Part shown: positions 61,462 through 64,000 of the stretch, piece by piece | Layout of the letters: each line of letters starts with the position of its first letter | How positions within the stretch are numbered: the first letter of the stretch is position 1 | Notes under the pieces: generated by a model | The model's input: the letters and a program-made list of their open reading frames with translations, nothing else | Told to the model about the DNA's origin: nothing | Database searches by the model: none | Position numbers and translations under genes: made by a program | Source of the DNA: Amycolatopsis vastitatis | GTDB taxonomy: Bacteria; Actinomycetota; Actinomycetes; Mycobacteriales; Pseudonocardiaceae | Reading direction: 5' to 3' | NCBI RefSeq assembly: GCF_002234595.1 | Contig: NZ_NMUL01000040.1 | Span: 86,828 to 150,827 of the forward strand | Length of the DNA: 64,000 nucleotides

Positions 61462-62361
61462 ATGACCGACCCGTGGGGCATTTCCGGACCGGATTTCGTG
61501 GTCCTCTACATCGTCTTGCTCGGCGCGATGCTGCTGGTCCGGCTCGTCGTGTCCAGGCTCGCCGGCGCCCGGGCACTGCGGGCCGACCAGGCCCGGCCCG
61601 GGCCGCCGCCGACCGTCTACCAGCTCGCCTACCTGGCCGGCGGTCCCGACCGGGCGGCCGACGCGGCGGTCGCGGCGCTGGTGGACCGCGGCCGGCTGCG
61701 GGTGAACAGTTCCAAGCAGGTCAGCCAGGCCGGGATCCGGCCGTCCGAGCCGCTGGAGCAGGCGGTCTTCGACGTGGCGAAGCTGACGACGACGACCTCG
61801 GCCATCCGCGCGCACGTCCGCGGTTCCGCGGCGATGCGCGCCTTGGAGGACAGCCTGGACCGGCAGGGCCTGCTGTCGTCCACCGCCGCGTTGCGGCAGG
61901 CCAGGACGTTCGGGGTGGTCCTGCAGCTGGCCTTGCTGGTGCTGGGCGTCGCACGGCTGGTCAACGGCATGTCGCTCGGCCGTCCGGTCGGGATCCTGGT
62001 CTTCCTCGTGCTGGTCGCGGCCGTGCTGACGGTGGTCGCCGCGGTGCGACGGACGAAGACCGGTGCCCGGCAGCCGTCGGCCGCGGGCCACCGCGTGCTC
62101 GGCCAGGCGCGCGCGGCGGCGTCCGGGCCGGTCCCGGCCGGGATGCTGGCCGGTGGCGTGCTGCTCGGCGGCGCGGCGGCCGCGGTCGCGCTGGGCGGCT
62201 GGGCGATGTACCCGGACGAGGAGATCAGCGCGGCGCTGATGCCGCCGGCCGCGTCGTTCGGCGGTGGTGGCTCGTCGGGGTCGTCGTGCAGCAGCGGGTC
62301 GTCGTGCTCGAGCGGCTCTTCGTGTGGTTCGTCGTGCGGTGGAGGGGGCTGCGGTGGGTGA
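61462..62361 (+). CDS. TIGR04222-type membrane protein with Ser/Cys-rich tail (candidate MNIO substrate 2)
   Basis: Paralogue of the preceding gene, 299 residues, sharing the MTDPWGISGPDFVVLYIVLL start, membrane helix and domain order, with helices at about 150-168, 176-195 and a further one at about 228-250. The tail from about 266 differs: it is Ser-rich with the short repeat SSGSSC, giving Cys at 276, 282, 288, 292 and 297, the only cysteines present. The stop codon overlaps the DUF692 start by 8 bp, so the two are translationally coupled, which ties this protein directly to the modifying enzyme. It starts at ATG 61462 after GAGGGGAGA. Confidence 0.85.
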   Translation: MTDPWGISGPDFVVLYIVLLGAMLLVRLVVSRLAGARALRADQARPGPPPTVYQLAYLAGGPDRAADAAVAALVDRGRLRVNSSKQVSQAGIRPSEPLEQAVFDVAKLTTTTSAIRAHVRGSAAMRALEDSLDRQGLLSSTAALRQARTFGVVLQLALLVLGVARLVNGMSLGRPVGILVFLVLVAAVLTVVAAVRRTKTGARQPSAAGHRVLGQARAAASGPVPAGMLAGGVLLGGAAAAVALGGWAMYPDEEISAALMPPAASFGGGGSSGSSCSSGSSCSSGSSCGSSCGGGGCGG

Positions 62362-63154
62362 GCTGGGCATCGGGATCGGCTGGCGGCACGAGCTCGACCT
62401 GTCCATCGCACGCCTGCCGGGGGTGGACTGGGTCGAGGTCGTCGCCGAGAACCTGCACGCGGACCACCTCCCGGAGACGCTGGTGGCGCTGCGGCGTCGT
62501 GGCCTGCCGGTGCTGCCGCACGCCGTCTCGCTGTCCCTCGGCGGCGCCGAGCCGCTCGACACGGGCCGTGTCCAGCACCTCGCGGAGATCGCGCGGGCCC
62601 TGGACGCGCCGCTGGTCAGCGACCACGTGTGCTTCGTGCGGGCCGGCGGGCTCGACTCGGGGCACCTGATGCCGGTGCCGCGGACGAAGGAGGCCCTGGA
62701 AGTACTGGTGGCGAACGTCCGGCTGGCCCAGTCCATCGTGGACGTCCCGTTCGCGCTGGAGAACATCGCCGCGGTACTCGACTGGCCGGACGCCGAGCTG
62801 ACCGAGGAGCAGTTCCTCACCGAGCTGACCGAGCGGACCGGCTGCCGGCTCATCATCGACGTCGCGAACCTCTACGCCAACGCCCGCAACATCGGCACCG
62901 ACCCGGCGGCGTTCCTCGACGGAATCCCCTGGGAGCGGCTGGCGTACGTCCACATGGCGGGCGGCGTCGAGCGCGACGGCGTCTACCACGACACCCACGC
63001 GCACCCGGTGCTGCCGGAGGTGCTGTCCCTGCTGACGGAACTCCGCCGCCGCACGGACCCGCCGGGAGTGTTGCTGGAGCGCGACGACGACTACCCGCCG
63101 GACGACGAGCTGGCGGCGGAGCTGGCGGCCCTGCGAGCGGCGGTGACGCCGTGA
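62354..63154 (+). CDS. DUF692 family multinuclear non-heme iron oxidase (MNIO)
   Basis: TIM-barrel enzyme of 266 residues. DUF692 hallmarks are GELGIGIGWRHELDL, LPHAVSLSLGG (His57), LVSDHVCFVRAGG (Asp90/His91), PFALENIAAVL (Glu136), CRLIIDVANLYANARN (Asp169), LAYVHMAGGV (His200) and VYHDTHAHPVLPE (Asp213, His215, His217): the residues expected to bind two or three irons. Known MNIOs (MbnB, TglH and relatives) oxidatively modify Cys in RiPP precursors, usually with a partner protein. Here the likely substrates are the Cys-rich tails upstream, and the partner is the next gene. GTG 62354 overlaps the preceding stop by 8 bp and its own stop overlaps the next start by 4 bp. Confidence 0.92.
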   Translation: MGELGIGIGWRHELDLSIARLPGVDWVEVVAENLHADHLPETLVALRRRGLPVLPHAVSLSLGGAEPLDTGRVQHLAEIARALDAPLVSDHVCFVRAGGLDSGHLMPVPRTKEALEVLVANVRLAQSIVDVPFALENIAAVLDWPDAELTEEQFLTELTERTGCRLIIDVANLYANARNIGTDPAAFLDGIPWERLAYVHMAGGVERDGVYHDTHAHPVLPEVLSLLTELRRRTDPPGVLLERDDDYPPDDELAAELAALRAAVTP

Positions 63155-63489
63155 GCCGCCCGGAGCTGGCCCGGCGCCAGGCGGAGCTGCTGCACGCACT
63201 GCTGGCGGACGGCCCGGTCCCGCCCGGCTTCGACGCTTCGCGGCTTCGCGTCGAAGCGAACGTGCTGCGGCGCAAGCACGGCCGGGTGCTGGCGTATCAG
63301 CGCCCGGAACTGGCGGAGACGCTCGGGGACCGGTTCGGGCCGCTGTTCGCGGAGTTCACCGCTTTCCGGCCGAAGCGGGACACCGAGCGGTCCGGGGCGT
63401 ACGCGGACGAGTTCGCGACGTGGCTGATCGGGGGCGGCCACCTGCCGAAGCCGAAGCGGGGCTTGCGCGACCGCCTTCGGCGGCGCTAG
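63151..63489 (+). CDS. small partner protein of the DUF692 enzyme
   Basis: Protein of 112 residues, mostly helical and basic: PELARRQAELLHALLADGPV, GFDASRLRVEANVLRRKHGR, then GDRFGPLFAEFTAFRP and a terminal RLRRR. It resembles the short SCO6045-like proteins encoded after DUF692 genes in actinomycetes, and by position corresponds to the recognition/partner component (DUF2063-type or RRE-like) of other MNIO systems. It has no enzymatic motif. GTG 63151 overlaps the DUF692 stop by 4 bp, so coexpression is near certain. Its 3' end overlaps the leftward CoA-transferase gene by 4 bp. Confidence 0.75.
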   Translation: MSRPELARRQAELLHALLADGPVPPGFDASRLRVEANVLRRKHGRVLAYQRPELAETLGDRFGPLFAEFTAFRPKRDTERSGAYADEFATWLIGGGHLPKPKRGLRDRLRRR

Positions 63490-64000
63490 GGAGTCCAGGT
63501 CGGTTTGTCGACACCGGGCAGCCGCGTCCCGAAGTCCCAGTGCGGTTCCGCGCCCGGCAACCCGCCGGCCATCCGGACCCGGGTCAACCGCCCGTACCCG
63601 CTGTCCGCGTCCTCCATCAGGTCGCTGTAGTCCACCTCGGCCGCCGCGGGATCCTTGCGGCCCAGGGAATCCAGCCAGCGGCCGGTGCCGGCCAGCGAGA
63701 GCCGGGCGCGCCAGGTGCCGCCGTCGGTGACCTGGCGGTGCAACGCCGTCATGACCGCCGCCGCCGTGAGCCAGCCCGTCGCGTGGTCCAGCGCCTGGAC
63801 CGGCAGCGGGGACGGCCCGTCCGGGGACCACGCCATGCCGTTGGACATCTGGACCAGGCTGTCGAACCCGCGGCGCCGCGCCCACGGGCCTTCCCACCCG
63901 TACGCGCTCAAGTCGGCGATCACCAGGCCCGGACGCAGCGCAGCAAGCTCCGAAGGCCCGAAGCCGATGCGTTCCAGCGCGCCCGGCCGGAACGACTGCA
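63486..64000 (-). CDS. CaiB/BaiF-family (class III) CoA-transferase, partial
   Basis: C-terminal 171 residues of a class III CoA-transferase-like protein; the start lies beyond the window. The visible part reads FGPSELAALRPGLVIADLSA then YGWEGPWARRRGFDSLVQMS, the family's characteristic stretch, followed by LDHATGWLTAAAVMTALHRQ. It may be a member of the alpha-methylacyl-CoA racemase/formyl-CoA transferase group. The catalytic Asp lies in the part outside the window, so activity cannot be judged. Confidence 0.82.
   Translation of the reverse strand, partial: QSFRPGALERIGFGPSELAALRPGLVIADLSAYGWEGPWARRRGFDSLVQMSNGMAWSPDGPSPLPVQALDHATGWLTAAAVMTALHRQVTDGGTWRARLSLAGTGRWLDSLGRKDPAAAEVDYSDLMEDADSGYGRLTRVRMAGGLPGAEPHWDFGTRLPGVDKPTWTP

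Overview
The window is about 64 kb of very GC-rich DNA with GTG starts, many 4-bp GTGA/ATGA gene overlaps and strong third-position G/C bias. Gene content (actinobacterial LigC and primase-polymerase, an Rv2578c-type radical SAM protein, soluble transhydrogenase SthA, F420/LLM-type oxidoreductases, PPK2, a BTAD-type regulator, TIGR04222 proteins) points to an actinomycete of the order Pseudonocardiales, most likely Amycolatopsis or a close relative. That assignment is inference from gene content and style; no rRNA or tRNA gene is present to confirm it. The region looks chromosomal. I see no insertion sequence, prophage, CRISPR array or plasmid backbone, but several families of palindromic repeats are scattered between, and once inside, genes.

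Layout: 0-5 kb holds the DUF948-DUF6167-alaS operon (alaS cut by the window edge), an unassigned gene, a 3-hydroxyisobutyrate-dehydrogenase-like gene and a VOC protein. 5-12 kb: rarA, then a TetR regulator with a strong operator candidate beside a cytochrome P450, a metallophosphoesterase, an SGNH hydrolase and a phosphotransferase. 12-19 kb: DUF389 protein, aspS, a MerB-like protein, a radical SAM protein interrupted by an intein and preceded by a LexA-type box, and sthA. 19-23.4 kb: a large BTAD/AAA regulator next to a FAD-linked oxidase. 23.6-29.4 kb: a four-gene hydroxamate-type siderophore operon (PLP decarboxylase, SidA/IucD-type N-hydroxylase, IucA/IucC synthetase, glutamine-synthetase-like ligase) with an iron-box candidate. 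29.6-30.7 kb: a crcB-DUF190-crcB fluoride-export operon. 30.8-43.7 kb: LLM oxidoreductase and S9 peptidase, PPK2, an ArsR/SRPBCC pair, rocD, DUF2252, a Tat-exported glycoside hydrolase, an amino-acid-oxidase-like gene, PAP2, zapE, a RibD-C reductase and a sigma factor. 43.7-57.8 kb: ligC, an exported alpha/beta-hydrolase-like lipoprotein, an ECF42-type sigma factor with its YCII/DGPF partner, thioredoxin, the proline-catabolism genes putB-pruA with a PucR regulator, an S1-domain protein, an LLM protein, a primase-polymerase and a VTT membrane protein. 57.9-64 kb: a Ser/Thr kinase that seems to use an ATC start, msrB, and the TIGR04222-TIGR04222-DUF692-partner gene set, ending in a truncated CoA-transferase gene.

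The most notable system is at 60.5-63.5 kb. Two membrane proteins with Gly/Ser/Cys-rich C-terminal tails lie immediately upstream of, and translationally coupled to, a DUF692 (MNIO, multinuclear non-heme iron oxidase) gene, followed by a small coupled partner gene. Known MNIOs modify cysteines of peptide precursors, so the inference is that the Cys-rich tails are the substrate and that this makes membrane-anchored, cysteine-modified RiPP-like proteins. Also worth attention: the intein placed exactly at the third cysteine of a radical SAM cluster motif, with both homing-endonuclease motifs decayed; the siderophore operon that has a glutamine-synthetase-like ligase and no acyltransferase; and palindromic repeats that sit in frame inside one gene and supply the stop codons of three others.
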